NCBI GenBank assembly: GCA_020636915.1
Contig: JACJWV010000017.1
Coordinates: 1-64,000 of the forward strand
DNA from: Nocardioides sp.
GTDB lineage: Bacteria; Actinomycetota; Actinomycetes; Propionibacteriales; Nocardioidaceae
Direction of reading: 5' to 3'
DNA length: 64,000 bases
In this document: piece by piece, positions 30,735-38,600 of the stretch
How the letters are laid out: every line of letters begins with the position of its first letter
Numbering within the stretch: the first letter of the stretch is position 1
Position numbers and translations under genes: made by a program
Notes under the pieces: model-generated
Database searches by the model: none
What the model saw: only the letters and a program-made list of their open reading frames with translations
Told to the model about the DNA's origin: nothing

Positions 30735-31265
30735 ATGAGCACGACCGAGATCCACGAGCCCGTCACCGACACCGAGCCGATCGTCCCGTCCTTCGACGAC
30801 GCCGACTCCGGTCGCAAGCTGGCCATCATCTGCTCCAAGGGCAGCCTGGACATGGCGTACCCGGGGCTGATCCTCGCGAACGCCGCCCTCGGTGAGGGCG
30901 TCGAGGTCGACATGTTCTTCACCTTCTGGGGCTTCGACATGATCAACCCCAAGTACATGGCCGACCTGAAGTTCACGATGCTCGGCAACCCGGCGACGCA
31001 CATGCCGGCCGGCCTGGGCGGCGTGCCCGGCATGACGGCGATGGCCACCCACCAGCTGCGTCGGTCGATCGCCGAGCTCGACGTGCCCGAGGTGCCGGAG
31101 TTCCTCGAGCAGATCAAGGCGTCGGGCGGCCACCTGTGGGCCTGCCGCATGTCGGCGGACATGCAGCACCTCTCCGAGGAAGACCTGTGGGACGGGATCG
31201 AGGGCATCATCAGCGCCTCGGACTTCATCGAGAAGACCGCCGGCGCCCAGCTGCTCTTCATCTGA
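30735..31265 (+). CDS. DsrE2/DsrE-family sulfurtransferase-like protein
   Basis: 176 residues. The sequence KLAIICSKGSLDMAYPGLIL, then DMFFTFWGFDMINPKYM, then GGVPGMTAMATHQLRRSIAEL and SGGHLWACRMSADMQHL follows the DsrE2-type fold, with the conserved cysteine in the last motif. DsrE proteins move sulfane sulfur to TusE/DsrC-like carriers. ATG 30735 is chosen for GGAGGAGG immediately upstream. It is 17 bp after the TusE/DsrC-like gene, making a sulfur-transfer set with it and the SQR-like enzyme. Confidence 0.85.
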   Translation: MSTTEIHEPVTDTEPIVPSFDDADSGRKLAIICSKGSLDMAYPGLILANAALGEGVEVDMFFTFWGFDMINPKYMADLKFTMLGNPATHMPAGLGGVPGMTAMATHQLRRSIAELDVPEVPEFLEQIKASGGHLWACRMSADMQHLSEEDLWDGIEGIISASDFIEKTAGAQLLFI

Positions 31266-31283
31266 GCCGATCCACGACCGAAC

Positions 31284-31300
31284 CTCAAGATATCCGCAAG
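31284..31300. promoter_or_regulatory. 17-bp direct-repeat-like motif before OmpR-family regulator
   Basis: CTCAAGATATCCGCAAG. An almost identical copy (CTCAAGACCTCCGCAAG, 32535-32551) precedes the Hpt-like gene. Two CAAG-type half-sites 11 bp apart are typical of OmpR/PhoB-family operators, so this is a candidate binding site of the adjacent regulator. Confidence 0.5.
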
Positions 31301-31310
31301 AAGTGGCATC

Positions 31311-32072
31311 ATGCGTCCCATGGCGCACATGGGGAGCGACTCGGGTCATGAGCGGCGGGCACTCGTCGTCGAGGACGACGAGGACATCCGCGCGCTCATC
31401 GAGTTCACGCTGCAGACGCAGGGCTTCGCCGTCACCGCCGTCGACTCCGGGCTGGCCGGCGTCGAGGCGGTCCGCGAGACCCGGCCGGACCTGGTGACCC
31501 TCGACCTCGGGCTGCCCGGCATCGACGGCATCGAGGCGTGCCGTCGGATCCGCGAGATCAGCGACGCGTACGTCGTGATGATCACCGCCCGCGACGACGA
31601 GATCGACCGGCTGCTCGGCCTCGAGACCGGCGCCGACGACTTCATCGCCAAGCCGTTCAGCGCCCGTGAGCTCAAGGCCCGGGTGAACGCGATGTTCCGC
31701 CGGCCCCGCACGACCGACGGTGCCCCGGTGCCGGTCGAGGCGGCGGCCTCGGGGGCCGAGGCGAACGAGATCCTCGAGCACGGCTCGCTCCGGGTGGACG
31801 TCGACGGCCGGCGGGCCTTCCGCGACGGGGAGGAGCTCGAGCTCACCCGCACCGAGTTCGACCTGCTCACCGAGCTGATGCGCACCCCGGCGCGGGTGTG
31901 GACGCGCGAGGCGCTGCTGCGGTCGGTCTGGGGCACCGAGTGGGCGTCGGACACGCACCTGGTCGAGGTCCACATCGGCAACCTGCGCCGCAAGCTCGGT
32001 GAGGTGCGCGGCGGTCCGCGCTACATCCGCACGGTGCGCGGCGTGGGCTACCGCATGGAGCTGGCCGAGTGA
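31311..32072 (+). CDS. OmpR/PhoB-family response regulator
   Basis: 253 residues from ATG 31311. The receiver domain has RRALVVEDDEDIRALIEF, the phosphoacceptor Asp in LVTLDLGLPGIDG and Lys in DDFIAKPFSARELKARV. A linker of about 35 residues is followed by a winged helix (LELTRTEFDLLTELMRTPAR, then RGVGYRMELAE). No histidine kinase gene is adjacent. Start choice is uncertain: ATGs at 31311, 31320 and 31329 are all in frame, and the 17-bp motif ends only 10 bp before 31311, which favours 31320 or 31329 and a leaderless message. The next gene on the other strand is an Hpt-like protein with the same upstream motif. Confidence 0.85.
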   Translation: MRPMAHMGSDSGHERRALVVEDDEDIRALIEFTLQTQGFAVTAVDSGLAGVEAVRETRPDLVTLDLGLPGIDGIEACRRIREISDAYVVMITARDDEIDRLLGLETGADDFIAKPFSARELKARVNAMFRRPRTTDGAPVPVEAAASGAEANEILEHGSLRVDVDGRRAFRDGEELELTRTEFDLLTELMRTPARVWTREALLRSVWGTEWASDTHLVEVHIGNLRRKLGEVRGGPRYIRTVRGVGYRMELAE

Positions 32073-32097
32073 GTCCCGAGCCGGTTCAGGGGTCGGG

Positions 32098-32466
32098 TCA
32101 GGCCGCCAGGTAGGCACCCAGGGCGGCGTCCGCGCGGTCGGCCGCGGCGGTCAGGTCGACGGCGACCAGCCGGGCCTGGGCCAGGTCCAGGTGCCGCAGA
32201 TGCGCCTCCAGGGTGCGCCCGATCCGGCAGAGCTCGCCCGCCCCGACGGCGCAGGCCGAGACCTTCAGGCTCAGCACGGCGTCCAACGCGTCGTCGACGT
32301 CGTCCGACCCCAAGGTGATCGCGATCCGGCGTACCCGCTCCGGCAGCAGGGCGCGGAACTTGCCGACGAACACCGGGGCGAACGCGTCGTCACCCACGTC
32401 ACCGGTCAGGGCAGCGACCGCGCTCGGGTCGAACACGACAGTCCCTGGTTCATGCTTCTCGGTCAC
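32098..32466 (-). CDS. Hpt-like four-helix protein lacking the phosphoacceptor histidine
   Basis: 122 residues from GTG 32466 (GGGGGAGGTGCC upstream). The helical pattern FVGKFRALLPERVRRI, then DAVLSLKVSACAVGAGELCR, then LRHLDLAQARLVAVDL resembles an Hpt domain. In active Hpt domains the motif is HxLKGSAxxxGA; here the histidine is leucine (LSLKVSACAVGA) and the glycine is valine. It therefore probably cannot be phosphorylated and may be a docking or inhibitory partner of a response regulator, for example the OmpR-family protein encoded next to it on the opposite strand. A shared 17-bp motif (32535-32551) precedes it. Confidence 0.65.
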   Translation of the reverse strand: MTEKHEPGTVVFDPSAVAALTGDVGDDAFAPVFVGKFRALLPERVRRIAITLGSDDVDDALDAVLSLKVSACAVGAGELCRIGRTLEAHLRHLDLAQARLVAVDLTAAADRADAALGAYLAA

Positions 32467-32534
32467 GGCACCTCCCCCGCAGATCCGTCCGGCTCCACTG
32501 TGCGACACGGGCCTCAAGGCCGCCGTTGCGCAGC

Positions 32535-32551
32535 CTCAAGACCTCCGCAAG
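32535..32551. promoter_or_regulatory. Second copy of the 17-bp CTCAAG/CGCAAG motif
   Basis: CTCAAGACCTCCGCAAG, identical at 15 of 17 positions to the site at 31284-31300. An extra half-site CTCAAG occurs at 32513-32518. It lies between the Hpt-like gene (start 32466) and the end of the aldolase gene. Confidence 0.5.
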
Positions 32552-32569
32552 GCCGGTCGACGTCCCCGG

Positions 32570-33658
32570 TCACCCGAGCACGAGGTCTCCCCACCACGCG
32601 GCGACCGTCGCCGGATCGAAGTCCAGCGACGCCGACTGGACCGCGATCTCGGTGGTGACCATCCCGGGGACGACCGCGTCCCACCACGACCCGCTCGGCA
32701 CCACCAGCTCGCGCTCCATGAAGCCGGCCAGCCGTTCGTTCACCGCGTCCGCGGACCCGGGTGCGTGCACGAGGAAGGTGTTGGTGTGCGGCGGGTCGGG
32801 GTCGACGGTGAACCCGGCCGCGACCAGCTCGGTCGCGAGCGCGCGCGCCCAGGCGACGTACTCCCCGATCCGCGGCAGGTGCTCGCGCAGCCCGACGAGG
32901 GCGCCGAGGGCGTACGGCGTGAGCCGGAACAGCGTCCCGCCCATCCGGCGTCGCCAGCTCCGCAGCTCGGCGGCCAGGTCGGCCGGTCCCGCGACAGCAG
33001 CGCCGGCCGGGCTGCCGAGCACCTTGTAGAAAGAGACGTAGACCGAGTCGGCGAGCGCGGCGATCTCGGCCAGCGACCGGTCGTAGAACGGCTGCGACTC
33101 CCACAGGCGGGCCCCGTCGACGTGGAGGGGTACGCCGAGGTCGCGCGCCGCCCCGGAGAGCTCGACGAGCTCGTCCCAGGTCGGGAGCAGGCAGCCGGCG
33201 TCGCGCAGCGGGAGCTCGACGAGCGCCGCGCCCAGGCCGGCCGGCAGTCCGCGCAGGTCGGCCGCGGTGGCGGTACGGCGGCCGACCGTGAGGTGCTCGA
33301 ACCGGAAGTCGTGCAGCAGGCGCGGGCCGTCCTCCTCGTGCACGAGCAGGTGGGAGCGGTCCGGCAGCGCGACCCGGCGCGAGCCGGACCGCTCGCACCA
33401 GGTCCGCAGCGCGGCCTGCTGGCCCATGACGCCGCTGGGGAAGAAGACGGCAGCAGGCTTGCCCAGCAGGTCCGCCACCTCTCCTTCGAGGCGGGTGACC
33501 GCGCCGCCGTCGCCGTACACGTCCCAGGAGTCGATCCCGAGCTCCTCGCAGGCCGCCGCCAGGGACGCGAAGGTCTCGGCAGGCGTCGTGCGGCGGCTGC
33601 GGACCGCGGTGCGGGTGCAGGCCTCGGAGGCGGCCTTCAGCCGCGCGTCGAGGTCCAC
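32570..33658 (-). CDS. Threonine aldolase-family PLP enzyme
   Basis: 362 residues of the beta-eliminating lyase (fold-type I) family. The PLP-lysine is in SVYVSFYKVLGSPAG (about residue 210). DVYGDGGAVTRLEGEVADLL near the N-terminus and VPLHVDGARLWESQ (Asp that contacts the PLP ring nitrogen) fit low-specificity L-threonine aldolases, which split L-threonine or allo-threonine to glycine and acetaldehyde. True substrate unknown. The ATG at 33658 lies 1 bp from the end of the upstream ICL/PEPM gene, so the two are probably one transcript. Confidence 0.8.
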   Translation of the reverse strand: MDLDARLKAASEACTRTAVRSRRTTPAETFASLAAACEELGIDSWDVYGDGGAVTRLEGEVADLLGKPAAVFFPSGVMGQQAALRTWCERSGSRRVALPDRSHLLVHEEDGPRLLHDFRFEHLTVGRRTATAADLRGLPAGLGAALVELPLRDAGCLLPTWDELVELSGAARDLGVPLHVDGARLWESQPFYDRSLAEIAALADSVYVSFYKVLGSPAGAAVAGPADLAAELRSWRRRMGGTLFRLTPYALGALVGLREHLPRIGEYVAWARALATELVAAGFTVDPDPPHTNTFLVHAPGSADAVNERLAGFMERELVVPSGSWWDAVVPGMVTTEIAVQSASLDFDPATVAAWWGDLVLG

Positions 33659-33659
33659 C

Positions 33660-34442
33660 TCAGTTGAGGATGCGCATCGTGGGCGGCACGCCGCCCCCGC
33701 GGTGCACCTCCTCGACGAGCTCCTGGAGGGCGGTGAGGGCGACGTTCTGCGACATCGGCCCGTAGGAGACCCGGGCGACGCTCAGCTCCTCCAGCCGGGC
33801 GAGCGACGGGACACCCGGGATGCCGATCATCGTCAGCTTCTGCGGCCCCCAGGCCTCGACGATCGCCCCGACCTGCTGCTCGTCGAGGCGTGCCGGGACG
33901 AAGACCACGGGCGCACCCGCGTCGAGGAAGGCCCGGCCGCGCTCGATCGCCTCGGCGAGGTTGTCGGCCGGATCCCGGTCCCGGCCGAGGTGGAAGGCGT
34001 CGGTGCGGGCGTTGAGCACGAAGTCCACGCCCTCCTGCTCGGCCACCTGCATGATCTTCTCGACGTTGCGGGCCGCCTCGGCGAGCGGACGCATCTGGTC
34101 CTCGATGTTGGCGCCGACCACGCCGATCCCGATCGCCCGGCGGACGGTCTCGGCCGGGTCGCCGTAGCCACCCTCGAGGTCGGCGGTCACCGGGAGGTCG
34201 GTCGCCGCCACGATCCGGCCGACCATGTCGAGCATCAGGTCCAGCGGGATGTTCTCCCCGTCCTCGTAACCGAGGGTCGCGGCGATCGAGTGGCTGGCCG
34301 TGGCCAGCGCCGTGGTGCCCTCGACGGCGGAGACGACCTGGGCGCTGATGGCGTCCCAGACGTTGACGACGGTGAGCAGCTCGGGGGCGCGGTGCAGCTC
34401 CAGCAGGGTGCCCGCGCGAGCGGCGGTGATGGGGTCGGTCAT
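33660..34442 (-). CDS. Isocitrate lyase / PEP mutase-family enzyme
   Basis: 260 residues. LLTVVNVWDAISAQVVSAVE, then ATASHSIAATLGYEDGENIP, then VTADLEGGYGD and IGVVGANIEDQMRPL are the metal- and substrate-loop landmarks of this TIM-barrel family. The loop containing the KKCGH catalytic motif of true isocitrate lyase is absent, so 2-methylisocitrate lyase, oxaloacetate decarboxylase or phosphonomutase-like activities are all open. Starts at ATG 34442 and lies just after the glnE gene end on the same strand. Confidence 0.8.
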   Translation of the reverse strand: MTDPITAARAGTLLELHRAPELLTVVNVWDAISAQVVSAVEGTTALATASHSIAATLGYEDGENIPLDLMLDMVGRIVAATDLPVTADLEGGYGDPAETVRRAIGIGVVGANIEDQMRPLAEAARNVEKIMQVAEQEGVDFVLNARTDAFHLGRDRDPADNLAEAIERGRAFLDAGAPVVFVPARLDEQQVGAIVEAWGPQKLTMIGIPGVPSLARLEELSVARVSYGPMSQNVALTALQELVEEVHRGGGVPPTMRILN

Positions 34443-34483
34443 GGGGACACCCTAGGCAGTCGCCGGTGGCGCCGGCTCGAGGC

Positions 34484-37468
34484 TCAGGTCTCCCAGAAGA
34501 CCCGCTCGACGACCGCGCGGGCGAGGCGGGTGTAGCGCAGCTGGTCGTTGACCATCGCGTCGGACGAGCCGGGCGGGTAGCCGAGGACCGCGGCGACCGC
34601 GGCCCGTTCGCGGATGTCGCGGGGCAGCTCGTCGCTGGGCTTGCCACGCACCAGCGTCACCGCGTTCCGCACCCGGCTCACCCGCCGCCAGGCCTGCTGC
34701 AGCACCGCCGCGTCGTCCTCGTCGACCAGTCCGGCCTCCCGGGCCGCGGCGAGCGCCTCGAGGGTGCGTGAGGTGCGCAGGCCGGGTACGGCGCCGGCGT
34801 ACCGCATCTGGAGCAGCTGCACCGTCCACTCGATGTCGGCGAGCCCACCGCGTCCGAGCTTGAGGTGGGTGTGCGGGTCGGCGCCCCGCGGCAGCCGCTC
34901 CTCGTCGACCCGGGCCTTGACCCGCCGCACCTCGAGGACGTCGTCCGCGGAGATGCCGTCCGGCGGGTAGCGCAGCGGGTCGATCAGCTCGGCGAACCGG
35001 CCCAGCAGCTCGCGGTCCCCCACGACCGGGTCGGCACGGAGCAGCGCCTGCGCCTCCCACACCTTCGACCACTTGGCGTAGTAGGCGGCGTAGGAGTCCA
35101 GGGTGCGCACGAGCGGGCCCTGGCGACCCTCGGGACGCAGGTCGGCGTCGACCTCGAGGGCCGGGTCCGGACCGGGCAGCGCCAGCAGGCGGCGCAGCTC
35201 GAGGGCGACGGCCTGGGCGTACGACGCCGCCTCCTGCGCGTCGGCCCCTGGCTCGGGGTCGTGCACGAACAGCACGTCGGCGTCACTGCCGTAGGACAGC
35301 TCGAAGCCGCCGTACCGGCCCATCGCCACGATCGCCATCCGGGTCGGGGCTGCGTCGAGCCCGCGCTGCGTGGCGACCGCCCGCTGCGCCACCGCGAGCG
35401 TGGCCTCGAGCGTCGCGTCGGTGAGCCGCGAGAGACCGGCGCCGACGTCGGCGACGTCGGTGAGCCCGAGCAGGTCCCCGGCGGCGATGCGGAGCAGCTC
35501 GCGCCGACGGACGCCCCGCACCGACAGCACCGCGGCCTCCGGCTGCTCGTGACGGCTCGAGGTCGCGAGCATCTCCTCGGTCAGCGCCTCGGCGCCCAGC
35601 GGATGGAGGTCGCCGCCGAGCATCCGCACTCCCTGCGGCTCCCGCTCCAGCAGGTCGGTGGCGTAGCGGGAGGTCGCCAGCAGGCGCGCCAGCCGTTCCG
35701 CGACCTGGCCCTCGTCACGGAGCGTGGAGAGGTACCACGGCGTGGACCCGAGCGACTCGCTGATCCGGCGGAAGCCGAACAGCCCCGCGTCCGGGTCGGG
35801 CGCGTCGGCGAACCAGCCCAGCAGCACCGGCAGCAGCGTGCGCTGGATCTGCGCCGCCCGGCTGACACCGGCCGTGAGCGCCTCGAGGTGCCGGAGCGCG
35901 CCGGGCGGGTCGACGTACCCGAGTGCCGCGAGCCGCTCCTCCGCCGCCTCGGTCGACAGCCGGGCGTCGTCTCCGGGGATCCGGGCGACCGCGGAGAGCA
36001 GCGGGCGGTAGAAGAGCTTCTCGTGCAGCCGGCGCACCTCGCGGCGGTGGTGCTGCCAGGTCGTGTCCAGGATCCCGACGGGGTCCTTCAGGTAGCCCAT
36101 GCTCCGCCCGATCCGGCGCAGCGCGACCTCGTCCTCGGGCACGACGTGCGTGCGCCGCAGGCGGTGCAGCTGGATCCGGTGCTCGAGGGTGCGGAGGAAG
36201 GAGTACGCCTCGTGGAGCGCCTCCCCGTCCTCGCGGCCGACGTAGCCACCACGGGTCAGCTCGGCCAGCGCGCTGAGCGTCGTGGACGGACGGATCCGCT
36301 CGTCGGCCCGGCCGTGGACGAGCTGGAGCAGCTGGACGGCGAACTCCACGTCGCGCAGCCCGCCCTCGCCGAGCTTGAGCTGCCGCTCGGCCTCCTTGGC
36401 CGGGATGTGCTCGATCACCCGGCGCCGCATCGCCTGGGTGTCCTCCACGAAGCCGTCGCGCTCGGCCGCCGACCACACCATCGGCCGCGTCATCTCGACG
36501 AACTCGCCGGCCAGGGCGAGGTCGCCGGCGACCGCCCGGGCCTTGAGCAGCGCTTGGAACTCCCAGGTCTTCGCCCAGCGCTCGTAGTAGCCACGGTGGC
36601 TGGCGATCGTGCGCACCAGCGGGCCTGCCTTGCCCTCGGGCCTCAGCGCGGCGTCGACCGGCCAGATCGTGCCCTCGCCCGTGTGGTCGGAGCAGACGCG
36701 GATCAGCTGGCTGGCCAGCTGGGTCGCGACCCGCAGCGCGACGTCGTCCCCGGCGCCGTCCTCGGATGCGGCCCCGTGCACGAAGATCACGTCGACGTCG
36801 GACACGTAGTTGAGCTCGTGCCCGCCGCACTTGCCCATCGCGACGACCCCGAGCCGCGCGAGCCCGGCGTCGGCGCCCACCCGGGCCCGGGCGACCGCGA
36901 GCGCGGCCTCGAGCGTCCCGGCGGCGAGGTCGGAGAGCTCGGCCGCCGCGTCGTCGACCCCGAGGTGGTGGGACAGGTCGCGGGCGGCCAGCCGCAGCAG
37001 CACCCGGCGGTACTCCACCCGCAGGGCGTCGACGGCCTCGGCGTCGGGTCGCGTCGCGACCGGCGACCGGTCCTGGGGGTCCGCGCCGACGGCGAGCAGC
37101 AGGCCCTCGCGGACCGCCCAGGCCGCCGGTCGGGTGGAGCCCAGCCGCGAGTCGGCGAGCTCGTGCCAGTGGGCGGGGTGCCGGACCAGGTGGTCCGACA
37201 GCGCTTCGCTCGCGCCGAGGACGCACAGCAGGCGCATCGCGGTGCCCTCGTCCTCGGCCAGCGCGCGCAGCAGCCGGTCGCGGTCGTCGACGACGTCGGC
37301 GAGCCGCACCAGTCCCGCCAACGCCTCGTCCGGGTCGGCCGTGCGCCCCAGCAGGGCGAGCAGCGGCGCGCGGGACTCCCCCAGCGCGGCCAGGGCGACC
37401 GTCGCGGCCTCCGGGTCGCGGAAGCCCAGGCGCAGCAGGTCGCCCTTGGTGGTCGCCGACCGGCTCAT
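34484..37468 (-). CDS. glnE: Bifunctional glutamine synthetase adenylyltransferase/deadenylase
   Basis: 994 residues, the expected GlnE length. Two nucleotidyltransferase modules are visible: ELNYVSDVDVIFVHGAAS (N-terminal, adenylyl-removing half) and FELSYGSDADVLFVHDPEPG (C-terminal, adenylylating half), each with the G/S-D-x-D metal motif. Each is followed by LKLGEGGLRDVEFAVQLL or LKLGRGGLADIEWTVQLL, the family signature. It attaches AMP to, or removes it from, a tyrosine of glutamine synthetase according to nitrogen status (usually through PII in bacteria). ATG 37468 is chosen; the frame is open upstream through unrelated sequence. In mycobacteria glnE likewise lies beside glnA2. Confidence 0.94.
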   Translation of the reverse strand: MSRSATTKGDLLRLGFRDPEAATVALAALGESRAPLLALLGRTADPDEALAGLVRLADVVDDRDRLLRALAEDEGTAMRLLCVLGASEALSDHLVRHPAHWHELADSRLGSTRPAAWAVREGLLLAVGADPQDRSPVATRPDAEAVDALRVEYRRVLLRLAARDLSHHLGVDDAAAELSDLAAGTLEAALAVARARVGADAGLARLGVVAMGKCGGHELNYVSDVDVIFVHGAASEDGAGDDVALRVATQLASQLIRVCSDHTGEGTIWPVDAALRPEGKAGPLVRTIASHRGYYERWAKTWEFQALLKARAVAGDLALAGEFVEMTRPMVWSAAERDGFVEDTQAMRRRVIEHIPAKEAERQLKLGEGGLRDVEFAVQLLQLVHGRADERIRPSTTLSALAELTRGGYVGREDGEALHEAYSFLRTLEHRIQLHRLRRTHVVPEDEVALRRIGRSMGYLKDPVGILDTTWQHHRREVRRLHEKLFYRPLLSAVARIPGDDARLSTEAAEERLAALGYVDPPGALRHLEALTAGVSRAAQIQRTLLPVLLGWFADAPDPDAGLFGFRRISESLGSTPWYLSTLRDEGQVAERLARLLATSRYATDLLEREPQGVRMLGGDLHPLGAEALTEEMLATSSRHEQPEAAVLSVRGVRRRELLRIAAGDLLGLTDVADVGAGLSRLTDATLEATLAVAQRAVATQRGLDAAPTRMAIVAMGRYGGFELSYGSDADVLFVHDPEPGADAQEAASYAQAVALELRRLLALPGPDPALEVDADLRPEGRQGPLVRTLDSYAAYYAKWSKVWEAQALLRADPVVGDRELLGRFAELIDPLRYPPDGISADDVLEVRRVKARVDEERLPRGADPHTHLKLGRGGLADIEWTVQLLQMRYAGAVPGLRTSRTLEALAAAREAGLVDEDDAAVLQQAWRRVSRVRNAVTLVRGKPSDELPRDIRERAAVAAVLGYPPGSSDAMVNDQLRYTRLARAVVERVFWET

Positions 37469-37493
37469 CTCTGGCTCGTCGTTCCCTGGCTCG

Positions 37494-38219
37494 TCATCCC
37501 CGGGCGTGCTCCTCGACCAGGGCCGCGAACCCGGTGGCCAGCGGGCGCCACGCCTCGTCGAGCTCCTCGCGGGCCGCGTGGATGTCGCGCAGCAGCGCGT
37601 CGGTGTCGATGCCGCGCGTCTCGTGGGAGCCGCGGTCGGAGTCGGCCCACGGCTCGAGCACCGGCACGTCGACCTCGGGGTGCAGCTGGACGCCCCAGAC
37701 CAGCGGGGCGTAGCGGACCACCTGGACCTCGTCGCGCGCCGTCGCCGCGAGCAGCGTCGCGTCGCCGGGCAGCTCGTCGACCACGTCGTCGTTCCACTGC
37801 ACGGCGCGTCGCGGCCACGACAGGGGTCCGAAGAGCCGGTCCTCGCGGGCCGCGTCGGTCCACCCGACGCCGAGCAGGCCGACCTGCTGACCGTGGGGGT
37901 TGACCACGACCGAGCCGCCGAGTGCGACCGCGACCAGCTGGTGTCCCAGGCAGATGCCGAGCGTGGGCAGGCCGACGTCCCGCGCCTCGCGGACGAGCTC
38001 CTTGACCGGCGCCAGCCACGGATGCTGCGCGTCGTCGTTCGCGCCCATCGGGCCACCGAGCACCACGAAGCCGTCGTACGCCGCCAGCCCGGGTAGCTCG
38101 TCCCCGGCGTACGGACGGCGCACGTCGAGGTCGCAGCCGGCCTCGACCAGCCACTCCCCGAAGAGGGCGGGCGGGCACTCGACGTCGTGCTCCACGACCA
38201 GCACGGTGGGGCGGCTCAC
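37494..38219 (-). CDS. Class I glutamine amidotransferase-like protein (GMP synthase-like)
   Basis: 241 residues, one triad glutaminase domain: nucleophile Cys in GICLGHQLVAVAL, His and Glu in VWGVQLHPEVDV, and VLGGPMGANDDAQHPWL near the N-terminus. It resembles stand-alone GMP synthase amidotransferase-like proteins of unknown acceptor rather than GuaA, which has an ATPase half. GTG 38219 overlaps the stop of the upstream membrane-protein gene by 4 bases (GTGA). Between the GlnE and GlnA2 genes it may be linked to nitrogen control, but no acceptor can be named. Confidence 0.8.
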   Translation of the reverse strand: MSRPTVLVVEHDVECPPALFGEWLVEAGCDLDVRRPYAGDELPGLAAYDGFVVLGGPMGANDDAQHPWLAPVKELVREARDVGLPTLGICLGHQLVAVALGGSVVVNPHGQQVGLLGVGWTDAAREDRLFGPLSWPRRAVQWNDDVVDELPGDATLLAATARDEVQVVRYAPLVWGVQLHPEVDVPVLEPWADSDRGSHETRGIDTDALLRDIHAAREELDEAWRPLATGFAALVEEHARG

Positions 38220-38587
38220 GAGGGTTCCCGTTCGGGGGCGAGCGTCACGACCAGTAGGCCGATGCCCGTGACGGCCGTCAGCAGCCCGACCCAGATCGGC
38301 ATCAGCGGGACGGACAGGACCAGCACGAGCGCACCGGTGACGATGCTCAACCGCCGGGCGGCCGGGGTCCGCTGCCGCACGGCACGCCTCGCCAGGGAGG
38401 CGGTGACCCCCAGCACGACCGCGATCCCGAGGACGATCGAGCCGTAGACGCGGTAGTCACCCACCAGAAGCGGGATCGCGAGGGCGACGAGCACGGCGAC
38501 GAGGACGAGCGTCACGAGCAGGAGGCGGCCGATGCCGCGGGCGCGGTCGTCCGAGACGGTCTCCCCCGGCGTGGGAGCGCCGCTCAC
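38216..38587 (-). CDS. Hypothetical membrane protein
   Basis: 123 residues from GTG 38587. About four hydrophobic helices: GRLLLVTLVLVAVLVALAIP, YGSIVLGIAVVLGVTAS, a third starting LSIVTGALVLVLSVPL and a fourth WVGLLTAVTGIGLLVVT. No family recognised. It overlaps the amidotransferase start by 4 bases and lies 13 bp after the end of glnA2, hence in one leftward unit glnA2 - this gene - amidotransferase - glnE. The GTG is not strongly supported; the frame continues upstream through the glnA2 3' end. Confidence 0.6.
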   Translation of the reverse strand: MSGAPTPGETVSDDRARGIGRLLLVTLVLVAVLVALAIPLLVGDYRVYGSIVLGIAVVLGVTASLARRAVRQRTPAARRLSIVTGALVLVLSVPLMPIWVGLLTAVTGIGLLVVTLAPEREPS

Positions 38588-38600
38588 CAGAGCACCGTCA

